The position numbers and the translations under genes were made by a program. From an uncultured Lachnospiraceae bacterium (GTDB lineage Bacteria > Bacillota > Clostridia > Lachnospirales > Lachnospiraceae), in the NCBI GenBank assembly GCA_947631755.1, contig CANRMO010000029.1:1-16253 (forward strand): a stretch of DNA of 16,253 bases. The letters are read 5' to 3'. How positions within the stretch are numbered: position 1 is the stretch's first letter; every line of letters starts with the position of its first letter. Of this stretch, positions 7,601 through 15,156 are shown in pieces. The notes under the pieces were generated by a model that saw only the letters and a program-made list of their open reading frames with translations, did no database searches and was not told the origin of the DNA.

Positions 7601-8290
7601 TCAGTCTACCGGGACGGCCGCGAGTTCCACGCGATTATCCTCGACTGGCAGATGCCGGGGATGAACGGTGTTGAGACGACAAAGGCAATCAAAAAGATTG
7701 TGGGAAGCGATGTTCCGGTTATCATTTTATCTGCCTATGACTGGTCAGATGTTGAGATGGAGGCCCGGTCTGCCGGCGTTGATATGTTCATGAACAAACC
7801 GGTATTCAAATCTGGGTTTGTTAAGCTGTTCCGCAAGCTAAAGAATGGAACCGTTGATGAGGATGAGGATATAAAATCGGATTATGCGACAACGATAGAA
7901 AACGATTACACTGGGAAACGCGCACTTATAGTAGAGGACAATGACCTGAACCGGGAGATTGCTACGGAAGTTCTGAAATCCACGGGGATTGAGACTGAGG
8001 AGGCAGAGAATGGAAAAATAGCAGTGGATATGTTTGCTGACTCAGAACCGGGGTATTACGATATTATTTTTATGGATGTGCAGATGCCCATCATGGATGG
8101 CTACACAGCTACTTCTGCCATCCGTTCGCTAAAGCGCAGAGATGCTTCCAAGGTGCCGATCGTGGCCATGACTGCAAACGCTTTTGTGGAAGATGTCCGG
8201 GCTGCGAAGAACTCCGGTATGAATGAACATCTGGCAAAACCCTTTGAGCTGGAGAAACTGGCGGCTGTGCTGAAAAAATATCTGGATTAA
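4619..8290 (+). CDS. Hybrid sensor histidine kinase with two extracytoplasmic SBP_bac_3 domains and two receiver domains
   Basis: The protein has 1223 residues. Order: a basic N-terminus with a signal or anchor helix (15-39); a first SBP_bac_3-type solute-binding domain (about 46-270) and a second (about 284-500), both outside the membrane; a TM helix (518-536); a PAS-like cytoplasmic region (about 550-690); HisKA with SHDIRTPMNAIIGM, phospho-acceptor H720; HATPase_c with N838 in GNAIKYTPDGG and GTGLGM (902-907). REC1 has acidic D960-D962, acceptor D1009 and K1060. REC2 has E1106/D1107, acceptor D1153 and K1207. All catalytic residues appear intact. The architecture resembles BvgS/EvgS-type unorthodox kinases sensing amino acids or similar small solutes, but no C-terminal HPt follows REC2 and no DNA-binding partner lies in the window. 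It is therefore an orphan, presumably passing phosphate through a separate HPt or acting within itself. Ligand unknown. Confidence 0.92.
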   Translation: MYTVRTRGKKNRGGRFLAAVFVMCTVVLVICSTVCRAGAATHAGKKVVRISCGVNELLSYDEDGDVTGYCKEYLDALEKVNNWQFEYVKSNWSQAVKMLETGELDILFPTTMMEERKQTMEYSAMIGGYMAPGLFVRQDSNYSYGDYASFNGAKIAVTESSSNSGDLKEFAEKHNFSYEPVYIDSMQEKIEAMQDGRVDMVLFSAANRVPDAKVVSVLEAYPFYYTVKKGNTDLLAELNQGMQQIMISHPSLVGELFQGCITGDNTHLFAFSPEERAVIENKTKITVGFYEQTEPLAYVDSDGKYDGIYIEIAEKLKSEAGLNIELYPISRDYNWSDLIRDGTIDFYMGASESISQKDADYFVTDSFTEYKTVFVTEHDFKIQEKKKVKLALTYARAYWDENLPPYYRDAEVTYYKTARECLLAVKRKSADATLLNTVEFNYQTKNPRFSSLIQWENYRFDSGTSLVALKDIDPAVFSVVNKSLGALTESEVSNIVNKHINMPYEEKDFWDHIYPARMILLYLLFVFAVCVAAIFLIRRVRRKQNAFLLVNREKEKQQLRIMAALSLDYTVIYYVNLDTDHYSVVKNRREIWDVFDTAESEPRIYSRTIQDYIDARVLPEYREGLADQMEIGAIISRFKEEKNFSIRYRINPNERGEDFFEMHCVDISTEEGEQSMVLGIRCVDSAAREELEQKKVLREAFEAANKANHAKSDFLSKMSHDIRTPMNAIIGMTAIAKTHIDDKERVQDALGKITSASQHLLGLINEVLDMSKIESGKISLTEEEFKLSELLNNLLVMIQPQIKQHGHNLQVRVLDIEHEAVIGDSLRIQQMFVNIMGNAIKYTPDGGTISLTVREKPVHKLRSGCYEFVVEDNGIGMSKEFLKHIFEPFSRVEDVRTSKIQGTGLGMAITQNIVRMMNGDIEVESEEGKGSKFTITFFLKLREEEFPPEEFSGLNVLVVDDDEISSEATSRMLTEIGIDSEWVTSGEEAVERVASVYRDGREFHAIILDWQMPGMNGVETTKAIKKIVGSDVPVIILSAYDWSDVEMEARSAGVDMFMNKPVFKSGFVKLFRKLKNGTVDEDEDIKSDYATTIENDYTGKRALIVEDNDLNREIATEVLKSTGIETEEAENGKIAVDMFADSEPGYYDIIFMDVQMPIMDGYTATSAIRSLKRRDASKVPIVAMTANAFVEDVRAAKNSGMNEHLAKPFELEKLAAVLKKYLD

Positions 8291-8309
8291 AAAGGAGAGA
8301 GAAAGATTT

Positions 8310-9428
8310 ATGGAGAGATCACGTGTGTATTTCACGACATTTAAGGCGAGTTACAGCGAGAATCTGCTGCAGAAACTTCACCGGCTGATGAGACAGGCTG
8401 GTTTTGAGAAGATTGATTTCAAAGAAAAATATGCGGCCATCAAGATTCATTTCGGCGAATACGGGAATCTGGCGTTTTTGCGCCCGAATTATGCAAAAGT
8501 GGTGGCAGATTATGTAAAGGAGCTGGGGGGAAAGCCTTTTCTGACGGATTGCAACACCCTCTATGTTGGCAGCCGCAAGAATGCCCTTGATCATCTGGAG
8601 ACTGCCTTTGTAAATGGTTTTTCCCCTTATCAGACGGGATGCCATGTCATTATCGGGGACGGATTGAAAGGAACGGATGAGACGATTGTGCCCATTGATG
8701 GGGAATATGTGAAAGAGGCAAAGATCGGCCACGCAATCATGGATGCGGATATTTTCATTTCCCTGACACACTTTAAAGGACATGAGATGGCGGGATTTGG
8801 CGGCACTCTGAAAAATATCGGCATGGGATCCGGTTCCCGCGCCGGAAAGATGGAGCAGCACTGTGACGGGAAACCGGGAGTGAATCCGAAAAAGTGCGTG
8901 GGCTGCGGCACCTGCTTAAAGATTTGTGCCCACGGGGCGCCGCTGATAGAGAATGGAATGGCAACAATTGACCAGAATAAGTGTGTGGGCTGCGGGCGGT
9001 GCCTGGCGGTCTGCCCGAAAGATGCTATCGCCGCGAATTTCAGCGATTCCGTGGCGGTGCTGAACTATAAGATGGCGGAGTACAGTTATGCTGTCTGCAA
9101 AGACCGGCCGTGTTTTCACGTGTCACTGATCTGTGATGTATCGCCGAATTGTGACTGCCACGCGGAAAATGATATCCCGATCATTCCGGATGTGGGAATG
9201 CTGGCGTCTTTTGATCCGGTGGCGCTGGATCAGGCATGTGCGGATCTCTGTAATAAGATGCCGGTAATTGACGGCAGCGTGCTGGATGAGCACCGGAGGA
9301 AGGCGGGTGGCCGCGGACACGGCGACCATTTCCACATGACACATCCGGATACGGAGTGGGAGTCCTGCCTGGAACATGCGGAAAAAATTGGCCTTGGTTC
9401 CAGGGAGTATGAGCTGGTTGAAATCTGA
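8310..9428 (+). CDS. DUF362 domain protein with two [4Fe-4S] ferredoxin motifs
   Basis: The protein has 372 residues, starting 19 bases after the kinase stop (AAGGAGAG upstream). The N-terminal 190 residues match the DUF362 type (KIHFGEYGN, FLTDCNTLYVG, ISLTHFKGHEMAGFGGTLKN). A bacterial 2x[4Fe-4S] ferredoxin insert follows, with cysteines at 196/199/202/206 and 225/228/231/235. The C-terminal part contains CDVSPNCDCH (C275, C281, C283) and the DPVALDQA segment usual for these proteins, then a His-rich stretch HGDHFHMTH (337-345). It is likely a soluble cytoplasmic iron-sulfur protein of COG2768 type. Its reaction is not established for the family; electron transfer or metal-cofactor work is a guess. 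No terminator separates it from the kinase gene, so they may share a transcript. Confidence 0.9.
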   Translation: MERSRVYFTTFKASYSENLLQKLHRLMRQAGFEKIDFKEKYAAIKIHFGEYGNLAFLRPNYAKVVADYVKELGGKPFLTDCNTLYVGSRKNALDHLETAFVNGFSPYQTGCHVIIGDGLKGTDETIVPIDGEYVKEAKIGHAIMDADIFISLTHFKGHEMAGFGGTLKNIGMGSGSRAGKMEQHCDGKPGVNPKKCVGCGTCLKICAHGAPLIENGMATIDQNKCVGCGRCLAVCPKDAIAANFSDSVAVLNYKMAEYSYAVCKDRPCFHVSLICDVSPNCDCHAENDIPIIPDVGMLASFDPVALDQACADLCNKMPVIDGSVLDEHRRKAGGRGHGDHFHMTHPDTEWESCLEHAEKIGLGSREYELVEI

Positions 9429-9463
9429 TATTGAAAAATGAAAAATGGAGAATGGAGAGTATC

Positions 9464-10309
9464 ATGGGAGAACAAGAGGAAATCCGGCAGCAGACTCTGA
9501 CGGGTGAACGGGCGCTGTTCCAGAAAAGGAATATACGAGTGACAGACAGTATTTTTGCGGACGGCGAGTCACCTCTGAAAGAGTGCCGCGATGTAGAATT
9601 GTATGACTGTCTGTTCCGGTGGAAATATCCGCTCTGGTACTGCAAAAATATAACTGCGAAAAACTGTACCTGGTTTGACATGGCCCGGGCCGGGGTGTGG
9701 TACACGGACAATATCCGGGTGGAGGACGCTGTTATTGAGGCCCCGAAGAATTTTCGCCGCTGCAGGGGCATACAATTGAAAAATGTAGTGATGTCAAATG
9801 CGGAGGAGACGCTCTGGAACTGTGAGGATGTGAAAATGGAACAGGTGACGGCAGCAGGCGATTATTTTGCCATGAACTGCCGTGATGTGGAGGCGGACGG
9901 ATTTGTGTTGACCGGCAATTATTCTTTTGACGGGGCGGTAAATGTCACGATCCGGGATGCGAGGATGCTCTCAAAAGATTCATTCTGGAACAGCGATGGG
10001 GTGACTGTGTATGATTCTTTTATCTCAGGTGAATATCTCGGGTGGAATTCAAAAAATCTGACACTTGTCAATTGCACGGTTGAGAGTTTGCAGGGAATGT
10101 GTTATATTGATAATCTGGTGATGAAAAACTGTAAGCTCATTAACACGACGCTGGCGTTTGAGTACTCCACAGTAAAGGCGGATATCAGCAGCAAGATCGA
10201 CAGTGTAATGAATCCGTCGGGTGGGATGATCCGCGCAAAAGAGATCGGGGAACTAATCCTGCAGAGAGACAGGGTTGACCCGGCAAAAACTGAGATCATA
10301 TGCAGCTGA
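9464..10309 (+). CDS. DUF3737 family protein (right-handed beta-helix, pentapeptide-like)
   Basis: The protein has 281 residues from ATG 9464, with GGAG (9454-9457) 6 bases upstream. Longer frames from TTG 9431 or ATG 9452 lack a usable ribosome binding site. The N-terminal signature FADGESPLKE (31-40) followed by FRWKYPLWY (51-59) is characteristic of DUF3737. The rest is a series of short repeats with a recurring pattern of a hydrophobic residue, N/D and C (for example VELYDCLF, ITAKNCTW, LTLVNCTV, LVMKNCKL). This predicts a stacked beta-helix. There is no signal peptide or membrane segment, so it is probably cytoplasmic. Function is unknown. The next gene, a PatB-type lyase, starts 49 bases after its stop; I recall these two families occurring together elsewhere, which suggests a linked role. 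Confidence 0.85.
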   Translation: MGEQEEIRQQTLTGERALFQKRNIRVTDSIFADGESPLKECRDVELYDCLFRWKYPLWYCKNITAKNCTWFDMARAGVWYTDNIRVEDAVIEAPKNFRRCRGIQLKNVVMSNAEETLWNCEDVKMEQVTAAGDYFAMNCRDVEADGFVLTGNYSFDGAVNVTIRDARMLSKDSFWNSDGVTVYDSFISGEYLGWNSKNLTLVNCTVESLQGMCYIDNLVMKNCKLINTTLAFEYSTVKADISSKIDSVMNPSGGMIRAKEIGELILQRDRVDPAKTEIICS

Positions 10310-10358
10310 ACGGGAGGGAAAATTTCCGGCCAGCGCAGAGAGAGAGGGTTTGGAGAGT

Positions 10359-11537
10359 ATGAAATATGACTTTGACCAGGTCACAGACCGGCGGAACAGC
10401 AATTCCCTAAAATGGGATGTGGCGGAAAATGAACTCCCCATGTGGGTGGCGGATATGGATTTCCAGACGGCGCCGGAAATCCGGGACGCTCTTGAAAAGA
10501 GGGTGGCACATGGGGTGTTTGGCTATAATATTGTTCCAGATGAGTGGTACGAGGCCTATTGTGGCTGGTGGCGCAAAAACCACCATTTTGAGCCGGATCG
10601 CGAGTGGCTGATGTTTTCTACCGGAGTAGTACCGACGATTTCCAGTGTGGTCCGCAAACTGACTACACCGGGAGAAAACATTCTCATCCAGACGCCAGTG
10701 TACAATATTTTTTTCAATTCGATCCGCAATAACGGAAGAAATGTGCTGGAATGCCCACTGCACTATGAGAATTACCGCTATTCGATTGATTTTTGCCAGC
10801 TGGAGGAAAGGCTGGCCGATCCGCAAACGACTATGATGATCCTTTGTAATCCGCACAATCCGGTTGGGAAGATCTGGGACAGGGAGACGCTCCGGGAGAT
10901 CGGTGAGTTATGCTGCAGGCATCATGTTGTTGTGCTGTCGGATGAGATCCACTGCGACCTGACGGCGCCGGGCCTGGCATATGTGCCCTTTGTCTCGGCC
11001 TCCGATACATGCAGGCAGATCAGTATTACATGCCTTGCTCCCACAAAGGCGTTCAATCTCGCCGGGCTTCAGACATCGGCGGTGATGGTGCCGGATCCCG
11101 TCCTCCGCCATAAGGTGTGGCGGGGGATCAACACGGACGAAGTGGCAGAGCCAAATTCTTTTGCCGTGGAGGCCGCTGTTGCCGCTTTTGGCCGCGGAAA
11201 GCCCTGGCTGGATGCCCTCAGGGAATATCTGCAGAAGAATAAATGTATGGTGGCTGACTTTTTTCAGAGGGAGCTTCCGGGCTTCCATGTGATTTCCACA
11301 GACGCCACTTACCTCCTCTGGATCGACTGCGGGGAGCTGGGGGATAAAGCCGGAGAATTTGCCGCTTTTCTGAGGCGGGAGACAGGGCTGTACCTCGCTG
11401 GGGGGGAGGAGTACGGCGAGGAGGGGAAAGGGTTTGTGCGATGGAATGTGGCATGTCCAAAAACCGTTCTCGCAGATGGGCTGGAGAGGTTTCGTCTGGG
11501 AGCGGAGAGATTTAAGTCCGGCGGGCAGATGAGGTAA
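10359..11537 (+). CDS. patB: MalY/PatB family PLP-dependent C-S lyase (cystathionine beta-lyase type aminotransferase)
   Basis: The protein has 392 residues, the normal length of the family. ATG 10359 was chosen because MKYDFDQVTDRRNSNSLKWD is the family N-terminus. An upstream in-frame ATG at 10275 would overlap the previous gene by 35 bases and adds unrelated residues. The upstream purine runs GAGAGAGGG (10340-10348) and GGAG (10352-10355) serve as ribosome binding site. Fold-type I landmarks are MWVADMDF (28-35), NPHNPVGKIW (164-173), SDEIHCDL with D195, and SITCLAPTKAFNLAGLQ with the PLP lysine K230. The family cleaves C-S bonds of cystathionine or cysteine S-conjugates to a thiol, pyruvate and ammonia; some members act as regulators (MalY) or aminotransferases. 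It likely forms a transcription unit with the DUF3737 gene. The exact substrate is not determined. Confidence 0.9.
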   Translation: MKYDFDQVTDRRNSNSLKWDVAENELPMWVADMDFQTAPEIRDALEKRVAHGVFGYNIVPDEWYEAYCGWWRKNHHFEPDREWLMFSTGVVPTISSVVRKLTTPGENILIQTPVYNIFFNSIRNNGRNVLECPLHYENYRYSIDFCQLEERLADPQTTMMILCNPHNPVGKIWDRETLREIGELCCRHHVVVLSDEIHCDLTAPGLAYVPFVSASDTCRQISITCLAPTKAFNLAGLQTSAVMVPDPVLRHKVWRGINTDEVAEPNSFAVEAAVAAFGRGKPWLDALREYLQKNKCMVADFFQRELPGFHVISTDATYLLWIDCGELGDKAGEFAAFLRRETGLYLAGGEEYGEEGKGFVRWNVACPKTVLADGLERFRLGAERFKSGGQMR

Positions 11538-11583
11538 GGCGCACAAAATCGCCGTTAATTCATTTGAAAAATGAGATGAGGGG

Positions 11584-12003
11584 GTGCTGTCATTGCTGAG
11601 CGAAGAGAAAATTAAAAAGATGATACGTCTCTCAGAGTATGAGACCGGGCAGGGCAGTACCGATCTCAGGCGCATGAGATATCTGAAGATGGATTATGTG
11701 CGCCTGCAGGTGATCAAAACAGCGGCTTCTGTATTCCTTGCTTTTTTGCTGATCCTGCTGGTCGTTGTTTTGTATTATCAGGATTATATCATGATGAATG
11801 CCCTCTCACTTCCGGTGAGGGAGATCGTTTTGTGGGGGGGCGCCGCCTTTTGCGCCGTGTGTGCGGTTTCGGCTGTCATCACATGCCGGGTGGCTGTCCG
11901 CAATTATGAGGAGTCCCGCGTGAGGGCAAAGGAGTATTATGTGACATTGCAGGAGCTTCTTTTGCTGTATGAAAAAGAGAGACAGGAGGATGTCGGCTCA
12001 TGA
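11584..12003 (+). CDS. Small two-TM membrane protein, first gene of the cdaA operon; function unknown
   Basis: The protein has 139 residues from GTG 11584. A TTG at 11593 with GAGGGGG 8 bases upstream is an equally good start and would give MLSEEKIKKM. It has a basic cytoplasmic N-terminal segment (about 1-43), two hydrophobic helices (about 44-65 and 80-103) and a charged, probably coiled C-terminus (105-135). I do not recognise a named domain. Its stop overlaps the start of the next membrane protein gene (ATGA at 12000-12003), so the two are translationally coupled and probably act together. Being first in the unit that leads into cdaA-cdaR makes a link to c-di-AMP or cell envelope homeostasis likely, but this is inferred from context only. 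Confidence 0.75.
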   Translation: MLSLLSEEKIKKMIRLSEYETGQGSTDLRRMRYLKMDYVRLQVIKTAASVFLAFLLILLVVVLYYQDYIMMNALSLPVREIVLWGGAAFCAVCAVSAVITCRVAVRNYEESRVRAKEYYVTLQELLLLYEKERQEDVGS

Positions 12004-12938
12004 TGATGACGCTCTTATTATTAAAAAATAAAATGAAGCTGCTTTATGAGAGGCATTATTTTATTATAAGAGGAATGATAAAAATAGTTCTCACTCTGTT
12101 TTCCCTTATGATCGTGACCGGGCAGATGGATTACAGCCCGGTATTGAGTTATGAGTGGGTACTGTTCCTCCTGGCTTTTTTGTGCGGTTTTTTCCCGGAT
12201 TTTGTGGCGCTCACAGCAGTCTGCCTTGTGATATGCCTTGAGATCCTGCCAGTCTCATTTTTGCTGTCGGCCACGGTATTTATGATCATACTGGCTTACC
12301 TTCTCCTGCTGGGGAGGATCAGCAGGTCGCAGTTTTATATCGTTCTCGCTGTGCCGGTGTTATCGGCGGTTCATATCGGCTACGCCGTGCCGCTTGTATC
12401 CGCGCTGTTCGTGTCTCCGGCACTTCTGCCCGCCCTGGTTTTTGGTGTGCTGCTCTGGTTTATGATGCAGGGGATCGGCGAGTACGCAGCGGTGACTACC
12501 GGGGCGGAGGCGGAGAATGTTACATCTTCTGTCCAGTACCTGTTCCGGTATCTGATGAAGGACCGCATGCTGTTCCTTGCCGTCATTGCTTTTAGCCTGA
12601 CCTTTTTCTGCGTATATATCATACGGAGGAGAAATTTTAAACACGCCTCCCAGATTGCGATCCTGGCGGGTGCAATCGTTCTTATGACGGTGGAACTGCT
12701 CACAAATATTATTTTTTCGCTGGGTATCAATATGGGGGCGCTCACGCTGCAGGTTGTAATATCGATGGGGATTGCCTATATTATACAGTTTTTCCGCATG
12801 ACACTGGATTATCAGGGGACAAAAAAACTACAGTTTGAGGACGACGAATATTATTATTATGTGACAGCAGTCCCCAAATATAAAGTTGCGGTGGGAGACC
12901 GCACAGTGACGAGGATCAAATCAGACAAAGAGAGTTAA
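12000..12938 (+). CDS. Polytopic membrane protein coupled to cdaA; function unknown
   Basis: The protein has 312 residues. ATG 12000 follows AGGAGG (11984-11989) by 10 bases and overlaps the previous stop as ATGA; two further ATGs follow directly. About eight hydrophobic helices are seen (near 25-41, 52-82, 85-104, 111-137, 141-156, 190-207, 217-236 and 246-264). A soluble C-terminal tail contains LQFEDDEYYYYVTAVPKYKV and ends in charged residues. The acidic-tyrosine stretch is distinctive and probably diagnostic for the family. No transporter or enzyme motif is recognised. It lies 48 bases before cdaA in the same direction with no clear terminator between, so it is likely in one operon. A partner or regulator of the membrane-bound cyclase is plausible but unproven. 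Confidence 0.8.
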   Translation: MMMTLLLLKNKMKLLYERHYFIIRGMIKIVLTLFSLMIVTGQMDYSPVLSYEWVLFLLAFLCGFFPDFVALTAVCLVICLEILPVSFLLSATVFMIILAYLLLLGRISRSQFYIVLAVPVLSAVHIGYAVPLVSALFVSPALLPALVFGVLLWFMMQGIGEYAAVTTGAEAENVTSSVQYLFRYLMKDRMLFLAVIAFSLTFFCVYIIRRRNFKHASQIAILAGAIVLMTVELLTNIIFSLGINMGALTLQVVISMGIAYIIQFFRMTLDYQGTKKLQFEDDEYYYYVTAVPKYKVAVGDRTVTRIKSDKES

Positions 12939-12986
12939 CTGCTGTTATATAAATATGGTTGAGTTTTGTGGCGCGGAGGTTTGCTT

Positions 12987-13868
12987 ATGGATACGATTGT
13001 GAATTTTTTTCGGAATTATGTTGTGTGGCTGACGATTCCAGAAGTGACAGTGATTGATATTCTGGAGATCGTCATCATTGCCTATGCTTTTTACCATATT
13101 ATCCTCTGGATCAAGGATACCCGGGCGTGGGCACTCCTCAAGGGCATGATCATCCTGGGGCTTATTTTCCTGGCTGCTGTTGTCCTGAAGATGAATGTAG
13201 TGCTCTGGGTATTCCGGAATGCGATGGTGGTGGGAATCATGGCGCTGATCGTCATATTCCAGCCGGAGCTCAGAGGCGCCCTGGAGCAGCTCGGCCGCAA
13301 GAATTTTCTCATGAACCTGGCTTCTTTTGAAAATCAGCGGTCAAAGAATGAGCGGTATACGGAAAAAAGCGTGCAGGCAATGATAAAAGCGGTATATGAC
13401 ATGGCGAAAGTGAAGACCGGGGCGCTGATCGTAGTTGAGAAGGATATCCAGTGCCGGGAATATGAGCGCACTGGCATCCCGATCGACTCAGAGATCAGCA
13501 GCCAGCTTCTGGTAAACATTTTTGAGCACAACACGCCTCTGCATGACGGGGCCGTTCTGGTAAGGGATAACCGGATTGTGGCGGCCACGTGTTATCTGCC
13601 GCTCTCGAACAATCTGGAAGTCAGCAAAGAACTGGGAACCAGGCACCGCGCCGGTCTCGGGATCAGTGAGGTCTCGGATTCCCTGACGATTATCGTCTCA
13701 GAGGAGACCGGTTTTGTCTCGCTGGCGTGCGAGGGGAAACTTTACCGGAAAATCGATGCGGATACATTGCAGCTCCGGCTTAGGGAGGCGTCCAGGAGAG
13801 TCGCTGAGGAGAAGAAGATAAAATGGTGGAAAGGGAGGGTTGACAGTGAAGAAAAAAATAACAAGTAA
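12987..13868 (+). CDS. cdaA: Diadenylate cyclase CdaA (c-di-AMP synthase)
   Basis: The protein has 293 residues from ATG 12987, with GGAGG (12975-12979) 7 bases upstream; the frame opens earlier at 12966 but that start has no such site. Three N-terminal TM helices (about 22-41, 49-68 and 74-92) precede the DisA_N cyclase domain. The catalytic DGA motif is at 187-189 (LHDGAV) and RHR at 219-221 (GTRHRAG). It condenses two ATP to cyclic di-AMP, an essential messenger in most Firmicutes controlling potassium and osmolyte uptake and wall homeostasis. It acts at the membrane and is modulated by CdaR, whose gene overlaps its 3' end by 23 bases. Length and all key residues are normal. Identification is certain at family level. 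Confidence 0.97.
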   Translation: MDTIVNFFRNYVVWLTIPEVTVIDILEIVIIAYAFYHIILWIKDTRAWALLKGMIILGLIFLAAVVLKMNVVLWVFRNAMVVGIMALIVIFQPELRGALEQLGRKNFLMNLASFENQRSKNERYTEKSVQAMIKAVYDMAKVKTGALIVVEKDIQCREYERTGIPIDSEISSQLLVNIFEHNTPLHDGAVLVRDNRIVAATCYLPLSNNLEVSKELGTRHRAGLGISEVSDSLTIIVSEETGFVSLACEGKLYRKIDADTLQLRLREASRRVAEEKKIKWWKGRVDSEEKNNK

Positions 13869-15156
13869 TCTCATGTTGAAGATCATATCTGTTATCGTGG
13901 CATTTTTGTTCTGGCTTGTCATTATCAATATGCTGGATCCCCTGACATCCAGGACATTTGTGGGCATTCCGGTTAAGGTGCTGAATGAAAATGTCATTAC
14001 GTCAGCCCATCAGGTTTATGAGATCGAGTCCGGTGATAAGGTGAATGTGACAGTGAGAGGAAAGAGGAGTTTTGTGGAAACCCTTCTGAACAGCGACTTC
14101 GAGGCGACAGCGGACATGAGTGATCTCTCGAAAGTAAATGCGGTCAACATCAAGGTGGGGCTCAAAAAGAGCACGAACAACAATGTGGAGCTGGACTGGG
14201 GGAACGCAGTGATGAAAGTGAAGCTGGAGAAGCGTGTCTCCCAGAATTTTCAGGTCAAGGTCGAACATGAGGGCAGCCTCAGTGAAAATTATGTGCTCGG
14301 GGAGATCATTGCCAAACCCAATATTGTGGAGGTGTCCTGCGGTGAGTCGAAATTTAAGAAGATTGACCACGTGGGCGTAATCGTGTCCCTGAACGGTGAG
14401 AGCGAGGATTTTGAGAGAAAATACAGTCCGATCCTCTATGACAAAGACGGGGATATTATCAGCAGTAAAAATGTGACATTCAGCAATGATACGATCACGG
14501 TTTCCACGACAGTGCTCCAGATGAAAGAGATACCGGTGCACGTAGAGACAGTGGGCAGCCCGGCGAGCGGATACCGCCTGCGCCAGACAGATTTCATGCC
14601 AGAGAATGTCCGCGTGTCCGGCTCACCGGATGCCTTGAAAGCGGTGGACTCCATCAAGATCCAGATAAACATCAGAGGCGCGAAAAAAGATGTGGAAAGG
14701 GAGTTTCTGATTGCTGATTATCTTCCGTCAAATATATCTGTCGTGGATGATACAGAGACGATATCGATCCGCTGTGAGATTGAGGAGAATGGCACGAAAT
14801 CTTTCCTTCTGTCATCGACAGATATTGCAGTGAAAAATCTGCCCGCCAATTATACGATTGAGTATTCGGATGAGACACTGAGATATTCGGCGGTATTTAC
14901 CGGCCGTGATTCCGTTTTGAAAAATCTGGAGCTGAGTGATCTGGGGGCCTTTATTGATCTGGCCGGGATGAGCCCGGGAGAGAATGTGGTCAATGTGGAA
15001 TTTACGCTTCCGGCAGGCGTAAAATTGAGAAAGACGGTAGAAGTTACGGTTATCCTGCGGTCTGAGGGGAGCGGCGGAGCCATTCCGGCGCCCACCCCGT
15101 CACCGACGCCTGAGGCGACGGCAACGCCGGAGCCTGAGACGCAAGTGCAGGAATAA
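13846..15156 (+). CDS. cdaR: CdaR/YbbR domain protein, CdaA regulator
   Basis: The protein has 436 residues from GTG 13846, supported by GGGAGGG (13833-13839) 6 bases upstream inside the cdaA coding end; TTG 13840 would sit directly on that site. A basic start and one TM helix (about 10-30, ending IINMLDP) anchor it, with the rest outside the cell. Four successive YbbR repeats follow (roughly 35-125, 130-225, 228-320 and 322-405). The C-terminus is a low-complexity Pro/Thr/Glu tail (PAPTPSPTPEATATPEPE) that may span or sense the wall. In other Firmicutes CdaR binds CdaA through the membrane region and tunes c-di-AMP production. The coding overlap implies translational coupling. The TAA stop at 15154-15156 abuts an inverted-repeat element, and no glmM follows. 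Confidence 0.93.
   Translation: MKKKITSNLMLKIISVIVAFLFWLVIINMLDPLTSRTFVGIPVKVLNENVITSAHQVYEIESGDKVNVTVRGKRSFVETLLNSDFEATADMSDLSKVNAVNIKVGLKKSTNNNVELDWGNAVMKVKLEKRVSQNFQVKVEHEGSLSENYVLGEIIAKPNIVEVSCGESKFKKIDHVGVIVSLNGESEDFERKYSPILYDKDGDIISSKNVTFSNDTITVSTTVLQMKEIPVHVETVGSPASGYRLRQTDFMPENVRVSGSPDALKAVDSIKIQINIRGAKKDVEREFLIADYLPSNISVVDDTETISIRCEIEENGTKSFLLSSTDIAVKNLPANYTIEYSDETLRYSAVFTGRDSVLKNLELSDLGAFIDLAGMSPGENVVNVEFTLPAGVKLRKTVEVTVILRSEGSGGAIPAPTPSPTPEATATPEPETQVQE

Noticed and set aside
11560..11574. Short inverted repeat TCATTT-GAA-AAATGA before the cdaA operon
   Set aside because: Six AT-rich pairs are expected by chance. No promoter could be placed around it, so an operator call would be unsupported.
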